Shown piece after piece: positions 27,362 through 34,681 of a stretch of 64,000 nucleotides of DNA. Each line of letters starts with the position of its first letter. Within the stretch, counting starts at the first letter, position 1. The notes under the pieces are model-generated. The model was given only the letters and a program-made list of their open reading frames with translations, did not search any database and was not told the origin of the DNA. The position numbers and the translations under genes are program-made. Source of the DNA: Clostridiales bacterium (GTDB lineage: Bacteria; Bacillota; Clostridia; Peptostreptococcales; Acidaminobacteraceae); NCBI GenBank assembly GCA_016933835.1, contig JAFGAC010000156.1:41831-105830 (forward strand). The letters run 5' to 3'.

Positions 27362-28895
27362 TAGATTTGCCTCCATGTCCAATTGAATGTTTCATTATTG
27401 TTTCTTGATTCATGTCATCATTTTCCAATAAAGCGACAATTTGCCCCTCATTCATGACATATACTCTATCACTCATTCCTAATATTTCAGGCATTTCACT
27501 TGAAATCATTATGATTGAATTACCTTGAGCAACAAATTCATTCATTATATTATAAATCTCATATTTAGCACCGACGTCTATTCCTCGTGTAGGCTCATCA
27601 ACAATAAGAATTTGTGGATTCGTTTCCATCCACTTTGACAACGCAATCTTTTGTTGATTTCCGCCGCTGAGTTTACCCACCAATTGTTCGACACTAGGAG
27701 TCTTAATTTTCATTTTATCAATATATTCACCAGCATTTTTTATTTCTTCATTCTCATTTATAAGCATTTTTTTTGAAATGTTTTTCAATGCGGCGATTGA
27801 TATATTTTGTTTTACATCCTCAATTAAAATAAGTCCTTTTTCTTTTCTATCTTCGGTCAAATAGCTTATTCGGTTATCTATCGCTTCTTTAGGTGAATTT
27901 AGATCAATTTTATTACCATTGAGAAAAAGTTCTCCACTGATTTTAGATCCAAAACTTTTACCAAAAACGCTCATGGCAAGTTCTGTTCTACCAGATCCCA
28001 TCAATCCAGAAATACCTACAATTTCACCTTTTTTTAAATTAAAGGAAACATTTTTTATAATTTTCTTGCTTGAATCCGTTTCGCTGAATACATTCCAATT
28101 CTTAACTTCAAAAACTACTTCACCGATGTCAGGCACTCGAGAAGGGTATCGATTCGTCATTTCTCTTCCAACCATCATTTTAATGATTTCGTCTTCACTC
28201 ACAGAATCTTTTTTTACATCCAATGTTTTAATGGTTTGTCCGTCTCTCAATACAGTTATTGAATCCGCAACATGCATAACTTCATTCAATTTATGCGATA
28301 TTAAAATACTTGTTATTCCTTGATTCTTAAGTTCCTTCAGTATTTTTAAAAGATTTTCAGAATCATCTTCATTCAATGCAGCTGTAGGTTCATCAAGAAT
28401 CAGAAGTTTTACATCCTTTGCAAGTGCTTTTGCAATTTCAATCAATTGCTGTTTACCAACACCTACTTTATTGATAAGTAAGCTTGGATCATCAGTCAAT
28501 CCCACCTTTTCAAGTACTTCTTTTGCTTTTACAATTGTTTCATTCCAGTCAATCAAGCCTTTTTTAGAAATCTCATTTCCCAAAAAAATATTTTCATAAA
28601 TGCTCATGTGCGGTATAAGTGCCAATTCCTGATAAATAATCGCAATAGAAGCTTTTTCACTATCCTTTATATGGTTGAACTTCTGTATAGCATCATTCAA
28701 CACAATATCTCCTGAATAAGTACCATATGGATATACACCGCTCAATACTTTCATAAGTGTTGATTTGCCAGCACCATTTTCTCCAATTAGACAATGGATT
28801 TCACCTTTTTCAACTTTAAAGGTTACATTATCAAGAGCCTTGACTCCTGGAAATTCTTTTGTAATATTTCTCATTTCAAGTATTAGATCTGACAT
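27354..28895 (-). CDS. Sugar ABC transporter ATPase with two nucleotide-binding domains, XylG type
   Basis: The protein has 513 residues. Domain 1 has GENGAGKST, signature VGVGKQQLIEIAKAL (the Ser-Gly-Gly part is degenerate) and LLILDEPTAAL. Domain 2 has GLMGSGRTEL, LSGGNQQKIALSKW and LIVDEPTRGIDVGA. This arrangement is typical of monosaccharide importers such as XylG, MglA and RbsA. The insertion YPYGTYSGDIV after the first P-loop is characteristic of XylG-like proteins. The start follows AGGAGG. Confidence 0.9.
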   Translation of the reverse strand: MSDLILEMRNITKEFPGVKALDNVTFKVEKGEIHCLIGENGAGKSTLMKVLSGVYPYGTYSGDIVLNDAIQKFNHIKDSEKASIAIIYQELALIPHMSIYENIFLGNEISKKGLIDWNETIVKAKEVLEKVGLTDDPSLLINKVGVGKQQLIEIAKALAKDVKLLILDEPTAALNEDDSENLLKILKELKNQGITSILISHKLNEVMHVADSITVLRDGQTIKTLDVKKDSVSEDEIIKMMVGREMTNRYPSRVPDIGEVVFEVKNWNVFSETDSSKKIIKNVSFNLKKGEIVGISGLMGSGRTELAMSVFGKSFGSKISGELFLNGNKIDLNSPKEAIDNRISYLTEDRKEKGLILIEDVKQNISIAALKNISKKMLINENEEIKNAGEYIDKMKIKTPSVEQLVGKLSGGNQQKIALSKWMETNPQILIVDEPTRGIDVGAKYEIYNIMNEFVAQGNSIIMISSEMPEILGMSDRVYVMNEGQIVALLENDDMNQETIMKHSIGHGGKSNE

Positions 28896-28908
28896 TGTAT
28901 CCTCCTGT

Positions 28909-28933
28909 AAAAAAGAGGTGAGCTGAGCTCACC
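28909..28933 (-). terminator. Attenuating terminator between binding-protein and ATPase genes
   Basis: The stem GGTGAGC-TGA-GCTCACC is followed by six T on the minus strand, just before the AGGAGG of the ATPase gene. It should lower expression of the ATPase and permease relative to the binding protein. Confidence 0.75.
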
Positions 28934-28941
28934 CTTTTCAT

Positions 28942-30006
28942 CTAGTTTAAATCTGATTCCTGGATATAGCCACTGTTAATAAGCATTTCTTGGAAATTAC
29001 CTTGTGTAACAACTTTAGGCTCTAGTAAAACAGAAGGTACTTCAAATACACCATTGTCAACTAAACCATTTGTAGCTACTGTTTCTCCAGCATAAATGCT
29101 GATAGCCATATCAATTGCAGCTTTTGCCAATTCTCTTGTATCTTTGAAGATAGTCATTGACTGGTCTCCACCTTTAATTCTTTTAATTGCTGCTATTTCT
29201 GAATCTTGTCCTGTGATTACAGGTAACACAACTTTAGCTGCTTTGAAAGCTTCGATTATTCCGCCAGCTGTTCCATCATTTGGTGCAAGAACGCCAGAAA
29301 TAGTTGCATCTGGATTAGCTGTCAAAATATTTGATGCTCTATTTTGTGCATTTGCAGGAACCCAGTTATCAGTAGCGACTTGTGTAAAATCAGAACCACC
29401 AAGTACTGTGTATGTTCCATCATCAATTTTTGGTTGAATAACACTCATTGCACCTGCAAAGAACAAAGATGCATTATTGTCTGTAGGAGCACCTGCAAAC
29501 AACATGATATTTCCTGGTTGAGCATTTTCTACAAAGTAATTACCTTGTAATGCGCCAACTTTTTCGTTATCAAATGAAAGATAGTAGTCAAGTAAATGTG
29601 TACCAGTTACTAAACGGTCATATGAAATTACTTTAACGCCTTCAGCATTTGCTTTCTTGATTAATTCAGCTGAAGCAGATGCATCATGTGGTGCCAATAT
29701 TAAAACATCAATACCTTGAGTCAATAAATTTTCAACTTGTTGAGCTTGTTGAGCTTGATCTGCGTCAGCAACTTGAACTTTCAGTTCAATTCCCATTTCA
29801 GCAGCATATGCTTCCATCGCTACTTTATCTCTTACCCATCTTTCTTCTCTTTGAGTAGGTAAAGATACTCCAACTACCAATGTTTCAGCAGCAGGTTCTT
29901 CAATGACAACATCTTCTTCTACTGGAGCCTCTACTTTCGCAGCACAACCAGCGAACATTGACATAACTAATGCTAATAACAATAAAACTGACAATATTTT
30001 TTTCAT
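28942..30006 (-). CDS. Sugar-binding lipoprotein of ABC transporter, XylF type
   Basis: The 354-residue lipoprotein has lipobox SMFAGC (Cys21) and an acidic linker (EEDVVIEEPAAE). The type 1 sugar-binding fold follows: VVGVSLPTQREERWVRD, GIDVLILAPHDASASAEL, VISYDRL, YYLSFDN and VLAPNDGTAGGI. These phrases match D-xylose-binding XylF/ChvE proteins. It heads the transporter operon. The leader has a strong inverted repeat 20 bases before the start region. Xylose is the best guess for the ligand, but I see no xylose isomerase or kinase gene here. Confidence 0.88.
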   Translation of the reverse strand: MKKILSVLLLLALVMSMFAGCAAKVEAPVEEDVVIEEPAAETLVVGVSLPTQREERWVRDKVAMEAYAAEMGIELKVQVADADQAQQAQQVENLLTQGIDVLILAPHDASASAELIKKANAEGVKVISYDRLVTGTHLLDYYLSFDNEKVGALQGNYFVENAQPGNIMLFAGAPTDNNASLFFAGAMSVIQPKIDDGTYTVLGGSDFTQVATDNWVPANAQNRASNILTANPDATISGVLAPNDGTAGGIIEAFKAAKVVLPVITGQDSEIAAIKRIKGGDQSMTIFKDTRELAKAAIDMAISIYAGETVATNGLVDNGVFEVPSVLLEPKVVTQGNFQEMLINSGYIQESDLN

Positions 30007-30028
30007 AATTTCCTCCTAAAATATATTT

Positions 30029-30057
30029 GTGTTATGTATTGATTTAATACTTAACAC
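30029..30057. promoter_or_regulatory. Inverted repeat upstream of the xylF-type gene
   Basis: The arms GTGTTATGTATT and AATACTTAACAC match at 11 of 12 positions around a 5-base centre. It lies 23-51 bases before the start codon. It could be an operator or an mRNA stem. Confidence 0.5.
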
Positions 30058-30183
30058 ATAATTTACTTTAAGTTTACTGTTTAAAAACAATAAAAATAAT
30101 GGAAAATCTTAATTGATTGAATATTCTATCAGTTTTTTTAAACATTTTTTAATTGCCGTGTATAAAAAGGTAATATTTTAACC

Positions 30184-31218
30184 TTAAATTTTTACCCTTT
30201 TCTTTAATTTGTTTGATTCCATCGCCAGCTCTATTATTTTTATAACATTATAACCGTCTACTGCAGTTATGTTCAGTTTTTCAAGATTGGTAATTGAATT
30301 TGCCACATTCATATAAAATCTTCTGTAGTCACCTGGTTCACTTTCAATTCTCTTTGAACTGTTTTCACTGTTTAGAATCAAATAATATTCTTCAGATTCT
30401 CTTCCCCAACTACCATCATCATTTGGAATCAAACCTTTTCTTAAATCATCTTCTTGAACATCCAATCCAAATTTCACTATACTGCCATCCTCACCAAGAA
30501 TAATGTATCTAGGCAAATCTGCACTGACTAAATTACTGGATTTTATAATTGCTTTAAGCCCATTATAATACATAGTCAGTTCAAAACTATCATCAGCCAA
30601 TGCACCTGTTCTCTGCTTTTGGATATCACAATACACCTCATCAGGCATTCCAAAAAGGCAAAGTGCCTGATCAATCAAATGTGATCCCAAATCATATAAG
30701 TAGCCCGATCCAGGAAGATTATCTTCTTTCCATGTACCAAACTTGACTTCCTTACGATATCTATTATAAGATGCCTGATACTCTACCACCCTGCCAATCG
30801 CTTTTTCTTCAAGTAGTTTTTTTATAGTAAGAAAATCTGAGTCATATCTTCTATTATGGTAAACGGTCAACATTTTATTTTTCACTTTAGCCAATTCAAT
30901 CAATTCATTGGCTTCAATCGAAGAGACTGTAAAAGGCTTTTCAATAATGACGTGTTTACCAGCATTCAATGCTTTTTTCCCTATTTCAAAATGAAGTTTG
31001 TTTGGCAGTGATATTACAATTACATCGATGACTTCATCATTTAAAACGTCCTCAACATTATCATAAACTTCAATCTCAGGATATTTCGCATTTATTTTTT
31101 CTTTTTTTTCTAAACTTCTGGTAAAAACAGATTTTACTTGAAGTCCATCGACAGCATTTATTACAGGAAGATGAAACACTTCTCCTGACAAACCAAACCC
31201 AATCAATCCAAAATTCAT
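30184..31218 (-). CDS. Gfo/Idh/MocA family oxidoreductase
   Basis: This 344-residue NAD(P)-dependent dehydrogenase has an N-terminal Rossmann fold (FGLIGFGLSGEVFHLPVI) and the family motif EKPFTV with catalytic Lys (about residue 95). The C-terminal substrate domain contains GSGYLYDLGSHLIDQALCLFG. Members oxidise or reduce sugars, inositols or their derivatives in the cytoplasm. It lies upstream of the sugar transporter on the same strand, separated by a 177-base promoter region, so a role in catabolism of that sugar is plausible. AGAGG is near the ATG. Confidence 0.85.
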   Translation of the reverse strand: MNFGLIGFGLSGEVFHLPVINAVDGLQVKSVFTRSLEKKEKINAKYPEIEVYDNVEDVLNDEVIDVIVISLPNKLHFEIGKKALNAGKHVIIEKPFTVSSIEANELIELAKVKNKMLTVYHNRRYDSDFLTIKKLLEEKAIGRVVEYQASYNRYRKEVKFGTWKEDNLPGSGYLYDLGSHLIDQALCLFGMPDEVYCDIQKQRTGALADDSFELTMYYNGLKAIIKSSNLVSADLPRYIILGEDGSIVKFGLDVQEDDLRKGLIPNDDGSWGRESEEYYLILNSENSSKRIESEPGDYRRFYMNVANSITNLEKLNITAVDGYNVIKIIELAMESNKLKKRVKI

Positions 31219-31248
31219 TACACTACCTCTTTCGTATTTATATTTTTG

Positions 31249-31401
31249 CTATTTGAAGCATTTTCCCAATTCAACCAGTTCAATAACTGGTTTTTCACCA
31301 TCTTCGTTCTCAGTTTTATAAATTGAATGTTCTGATGGACAACATGTAAATATCCCAATTATTATAATTAAAATCAACACCATTGAAACTGCAAATTTCA
31401 C
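31249..31401 (-). CDS. Small (50-residue) predicted lipoprotein or membrane peptide
   Basis: The GTG at 31401 follows GGAGG with 6 bases between. The peptide has a hydrophobic N-terminus (VSMVLILIIIIGIF) ending in TCC, which could be a minimal lipobox. A polar, charged tail follows (about 28 residues with ENEDGEKP). The GTG overlaps the stop codon of the -1-frame extension of the upstream gene (TAGTG), suggesting coupling. It ends 30 bases before the Gfo/Idh start, so it is probably co-transcribed. Function unknown. Confidence 0.55.
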   Translation of the reverse strand: MKFAVSMVLILIIIIGIFTCCPSEHSIYKTENEDGEKPVIELVELGKCFK

Positions 31402-31547
31402 TATGATTCCTCCATGTCTTTATATTTAGATCTAACAATTTTCTCTATATGTCCATAGTTCTCAGGTGTACAAAACAATGCTATTTGTTCAGCCCATCCA
31501 CCTTTAATCATTATTGTATGGCTTTTAGGTATATATTTTATTTTTTT
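31401..31547 (-). other. -1-frame continuation of the upstream membrane protein (frameshift region)
   Basis: Directly at the stop of the 31538-31972 gene, seven A (31541-31547) form an exact A_AAA_AAA slippery heptamer in the right phase. After a -1 slip the frame stays open for about 46 codons (IKYIPKSHTIMIKGGWAEQI, then ALFCTPENYGHIEKIVRSKY) to TAG at 31401. The sequence reads as the natural C-terminal end of the same domain (WKRIKK then IKYIPK, CTPENY). Possible causes are programmed frameshifting, a recent indel or an error in the assembly. Confidence 0.6.
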
Positions 31548-31972
31548 ATTCGCTTCCAGTCAATAAATACTTTTTGTCTAGAATTAGCCAACATACCGGC
31601 ACCAGCAACAGTATAATTTCTTGAAATCAATCCTAGTGAAATTGTAATCGCATTAATCATTCTATTTTTCTTTCTTTGACCTTCTTGAGTAATACTTTGA
31701 ATCCCGTGAGTATCCAGAATGTATTTCACGTCATACTTACCTTTCCATAAAATCATAATCAGTAAATAAGTCAACACAAATAGGATAACAATCAATCCAA
31801 GTGCATATTTTGCACCTGAAGAATTTCGTGAAGCGACCAATAAAAATAAAATTAATATGCCAAAAGGAATACCGATTGCCATCCCCAGTTGTTTTAGAAT
31901 AATATTATTTCTGAAGACTGAAACACTGTTCAACCACTCAAATCTTTCACTTAATCTATTTTCATCATTCAT
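31538..31972 (-). CDS. YcxB-like membrane protein, interrupted at an A7 run
   Basis: The 144-residue reading frame has two membrane helices (about 28-48 and 55-75) in the order typical of YcxB/PH-like small membrane proteins. A cytoplasmic domain follows (KYDVKYILDTHGIQSITQEG) and stops abruptly after DWKRIKK at a UAA directly behind AAAAAAA. The missing C-terminal piece of about 46 residues is encoded in the -1 frame. The start follows AGGAG at 12 bases. It is downstream of a second two-helix protein gene. The family assignment is by overall pattern only. Confidence 0.6.
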   Translation of the reverse strand: MNDENRLSERFEWLNSVSVFRNNIILKQLGMAIGIPFGILILFLLVASRNSSGAKYALGLIVILFVLTYLLIMILWKGKYDVKYILDTHGIQSITQEGQRKKNRMINAITISLGLISRNYTVAGAGMLANSRQKVFIDWKRIKK

Positions 31973-32000
31973 CTGAAAATTTCTCCTATTTTTATAATTT

Positions 32001-32636
32001 CTATTTCAAAAGTGGACAGTGACATCTAAAACAATAATCTTCTTCTATATCATTCAAACTGGCACAGGCATTGCAAAAAATTATTTCGTCTTTTGATTTA
32101 TCGTACTTTTCAAATGTATTCAGTCCTGCATGATGTCTAACTACATTACCAATTTGATAATAATTATATATAGTATCGTCATCCTCAACAATAATCTCAT
32201 GTTCTTTACCATTATTTTTTTTTATCAAAACCTTGTATTGTATATAGCTGCTTGCATATCCATCTTTTGATTTTCTGTTTTTCTTTTTAATTTTCTTATC
32301 AATTACAATGCCATCCCATGTCTTGCTTCTTTTTCTGCCTATAATTTGGATCATTGCAATAGAAATAAACATTCCAGCAATGCCAAATCCAATAAATAAT
32401 GCTTGCGGATTATCCATTTCGTTGCTACTTTCACCATATATATAAAAACCAATGATTGCAACTATCCCCAATATAATCGAGAAAATGCCTGACCATCTAT
32501 TTGAATTTTTCAGATATTTTTTGAACGCCGGATCATTTATTTTATCAGAATAACCGACAAGTTTTATAGAATTTTTATTTTCCGATGAATGTTTCGAGTC
32601 AATTACCTGTAATTGACTTGCATCCTTTTTTAACAT
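32001..32636 (-). CDS. Membrane protein with C-terminal zinc ribbon
   Basis: The protein has about 211 residues. Two membrane helices (roughly 50-95) are followed by a DUF3592-like stretch (TWDGIVIDKKIKKKNRKSKD, YNYYQIGNVVRHH). The C-terminus is a four-cysteine zinc ribbon, CNACASLNDIEEDYCFRCHC. A start at 32660 has no ribosome-binding site; the ATG at 32636 follows GGGAG (4 bases) and GGGGG, so it is preferred, with GTG just before it as an alternative. It is 28 bases upstream of the interrupted membrane protein gene, and the two probably form one unit. Confidence 0.6.
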   Translation of the reverse strand: MLKKDASQLQVIDSKHSSENKNSIKLVGYSDKINDPAFKKYLKNSNRWSGIFSIILGIVAIIGFYIYGESSNEMDNPQALFIGFGIAGMFISIAMIQIIGRKRSKTWDGIVIDKKIKKKNRKSKDGYASSYIQYKVLIKKNNGKEHEIIVEDDDTIYNYYQIGNVVRHHAGLNTFEKYDKSKDEIIFCNACASLNDIEEDYCFRCHCPLLK

Positions 32637-32749
32637 CACGCTCCCATCCCCCAATAACATTTAAAATGATATACTGCTATTCCTTAATCTTACCCATAAT
32701 TATAACAAACTATTGCAACTTTTTTGTGAAATCTATTCATTATTCAATG

Positions 32750-32781
32750 AAAAAACCGCCAAAATAATTAGCGGTTTTTTT
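32750..32781. terminator. Bidirectional terminator after the ABC exporter operon
   Basis: The stem AAAAACCGC / GCGGTTTTT has A-runs and T-runs on both sides. It begins just past the ABC exporter stop on the minus strand. Confidence 0.8.
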
Positions 32782-32782
32782 A

Positions 32783-34681
32783 TTAGGCACTATATTCAAA
32801 TTGCGAATTGTAAAGGTTTGCATAAAATCCATTTTTACCAAGCAGCTCTTTATGTGTTCCTTGCTCTACGATATCGCCATGATCCATGACTAAAATCATA
32901 TCGGCATCTTTTATTGTGGACAAACGATGCGCAATGATAAAACTGGTTCTGTCTTTCATCAACACATCCATGGCTCTTTGAATCTGAACCTCAGTTCTCG
33001 TATCAACGGAACTTGTCGCCTCATCAAGAATCAAAATGCTAGGATTGGCCAAAATTGCCCGTGCAATTGTAATCAACTGCTTTTGTCCCTCTGAAACGTT
33101 GGTCGCATCCTCATTGAGAATCATATTATAACCATCGGGCAACATTCTCACAAAAGTGTCAACATGAGCTGCTTTTGCAACTTCAATGACTTCTTCATCT
33201 GTTGCATCCAAACGTCCGTATCTAATATTCTCCATTATGCTCGCATTATAGAGCCATGTATCTTGAAGTACCATTCCCATTTGCTGTCTCAAATAATTTC
33301 TGCTCATGTTCTTTATATTGACACCATCAATTAAAATTTCTCCTGTCTGAATTTCATAATACCTCATCAGAAGCTTGACCATTGTTGTCTTTCCAGCACC
33401 AGTTGGACCAACAATGGCAACCTTTTGTCCCGGATTTACATCTGCACTGAAATCCTTGATGATTATGTTGTCATCAGAGTAACCAAAGTGGACATTTCTA
33501 AAGCATACTTTTCCTTCAAGATTTTTAATCTCTTCAGGTTTCACTGCTTCGATTTCCTTCTCTTCCTCTTCTAGAAATTCAAATACTCTTTCAGCAGAAG
33601 CAACTGTTTGCTGAAGAACATTTGAAATATTAGCAAGTTGCGCCATAGGCTGAGTGAAATTTCTTACATATTGTATAAACGCCTGTATATCACCAATCGA
33701 GATTTTACCTGATATTGCCAAGGCTCCACCCATAACAGTAACTGCAACGTATCCGATATTTCCAATTACATTCATCATCGGCATCATCAGACTTGAAAGA
33801 AATTGTGATTTCCAGGCACTGTCATAAAGTTCATCGTTCATTTTTTCAAATTCTTCAATCCCTCTTTTTTCACCATTGAAGGCTTTTACGATTAGATGTG
33901 CACTGTAATTTTCTTCAATTTGTCCATTTACATGACCAAGATAGTCTTGCTGTTTTTTAAATAATTTCTGGCTTCGCTTTATGACTTTCATTACAATGAA
34001 CATAGAAAGAGGAAGGATCAAGAGCGATACCAATGTCATAGTAACACTGATACTGAACATCATAATAAGAACACCGATTACAGTTGTCAAAGAAGTAATG
34101 ATCTGTGACAGGCTCTGACTGAGTGTCTGACTGACAGTATCAACATCATTGGTTATTCTCGATAATACTTCACCGTGATTTGTGCCATCAAAGAATTTGA
34201 GTGGTACTCTATTGATTTTTTCAGAGATGTTTTTTCTCATATTATAGCTGACTTGATTCGATATTCCCGCCATTATATATCTTTGAATGTAGTTGAACAA
34301 GGCACTCAATCCGTATAAACCCAATAAAATCAGCACAATATTTCCCACATACGCAAAATCTATGCCTGTCGATGTACCTGCAATCATCCCCATGACACCT
34401 TCAAAAATCTTTGTCGTTGCTTTTCCTAATATTTTAGGTCCAACAATTCCAAACGTAGCACTTGCAATTGCAAAAATAAATACAATCACAAATTGGACTT
34501 TATATACTCTCAAGTATTCAATCAACTTTTTCATTGTGCCCTTGAAATTTTTTGCTTTAGGGCCTACTGCTCCCATAGGTCCGTGACCTCTTCCCATCCC
34601 TGGACCCATTTTAGGTGCTTTACTTCTACTCATATCATTGCCATTTCCTAAAGGAGGTGTTTTTCTTGATTTGTCGCTCAT
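32783..34681 (-). CDS. ABC exporter half-transporter (subunit B of heterodimer)
   Basis: The 632-residue half-transporter begins with a Gly/Pro/Met-rich cytoplasmic tail (MGPGMGRGHGPMG) before six membrane helices. The nucleotide-binding domain has GPTGAGKTT, signature NVSEGQKQLITIARA (VSEGQ in place of LSGGQ) and ILILDEATSSVD with an intact catalytic Glu. It pairs with the longer subunit encoded directly upstream (no intergenic base), whose Walker B carries Asp instead of the catalytic Glu. This is the BmrCD/TM287-288-like heterodimer pattern of multidrug or lipid exporters. Expression is under the MarR gene at the operon start. Confidence 0.88.
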   Translation of the reverse strand: MSDKSRKTPPLGNGNDMSRSKAPKMGPGMGRGHGPMGAVGPKAKNFKGTMKKLIEYLRVYKVQFVIVFIFAIASATFGIVGPKILGKATTKIFEGVMGMIAGTSTGIDFAYVGNIVLILLGLYGLSALFNYIQRYIMAGISNQVSYNMRKNISEKINRVPLKFFDGTNHGEVLSRITNDVDTVSQTLSQSLSQIITSLTTVIGVLIMMFSISVTMTLVSLLILPLSMFIVMKVIKRSQKLFKKQQDYLGHVNGQIEENYSAHLIVKAFNGEKRGIEEFEKMNDELYDSAWKSQFLSSLMMPMMNVIGNIGYVAVTVMGGALAISGKISIGDIQAFIQYVRNFTQPMAQLANISNVLQQTVASAERVFEFLEEEEKEIEAVKPEEIKNLEGKVCFRNVHFGYSDDNIIIKDFSADVNPGQKVAIVGPTGAGKTTMVKLLMRYYEIQTGEILIDGVNIKNMSRNYLRQQMGMVLQDTWLYNASIMENIRYGRLDATDEEVIEVAKAAHVDTFVRMLPDGYNMILNEDATNVSEGQKQLITIARAILANPSILILDEATSSVDTRTEVQIQRAMDVLMKDRTSFIIAHRLSTIKDADMILVMDHGDIVEQGTHKELLGKNGFYANLYNSQFEYSA

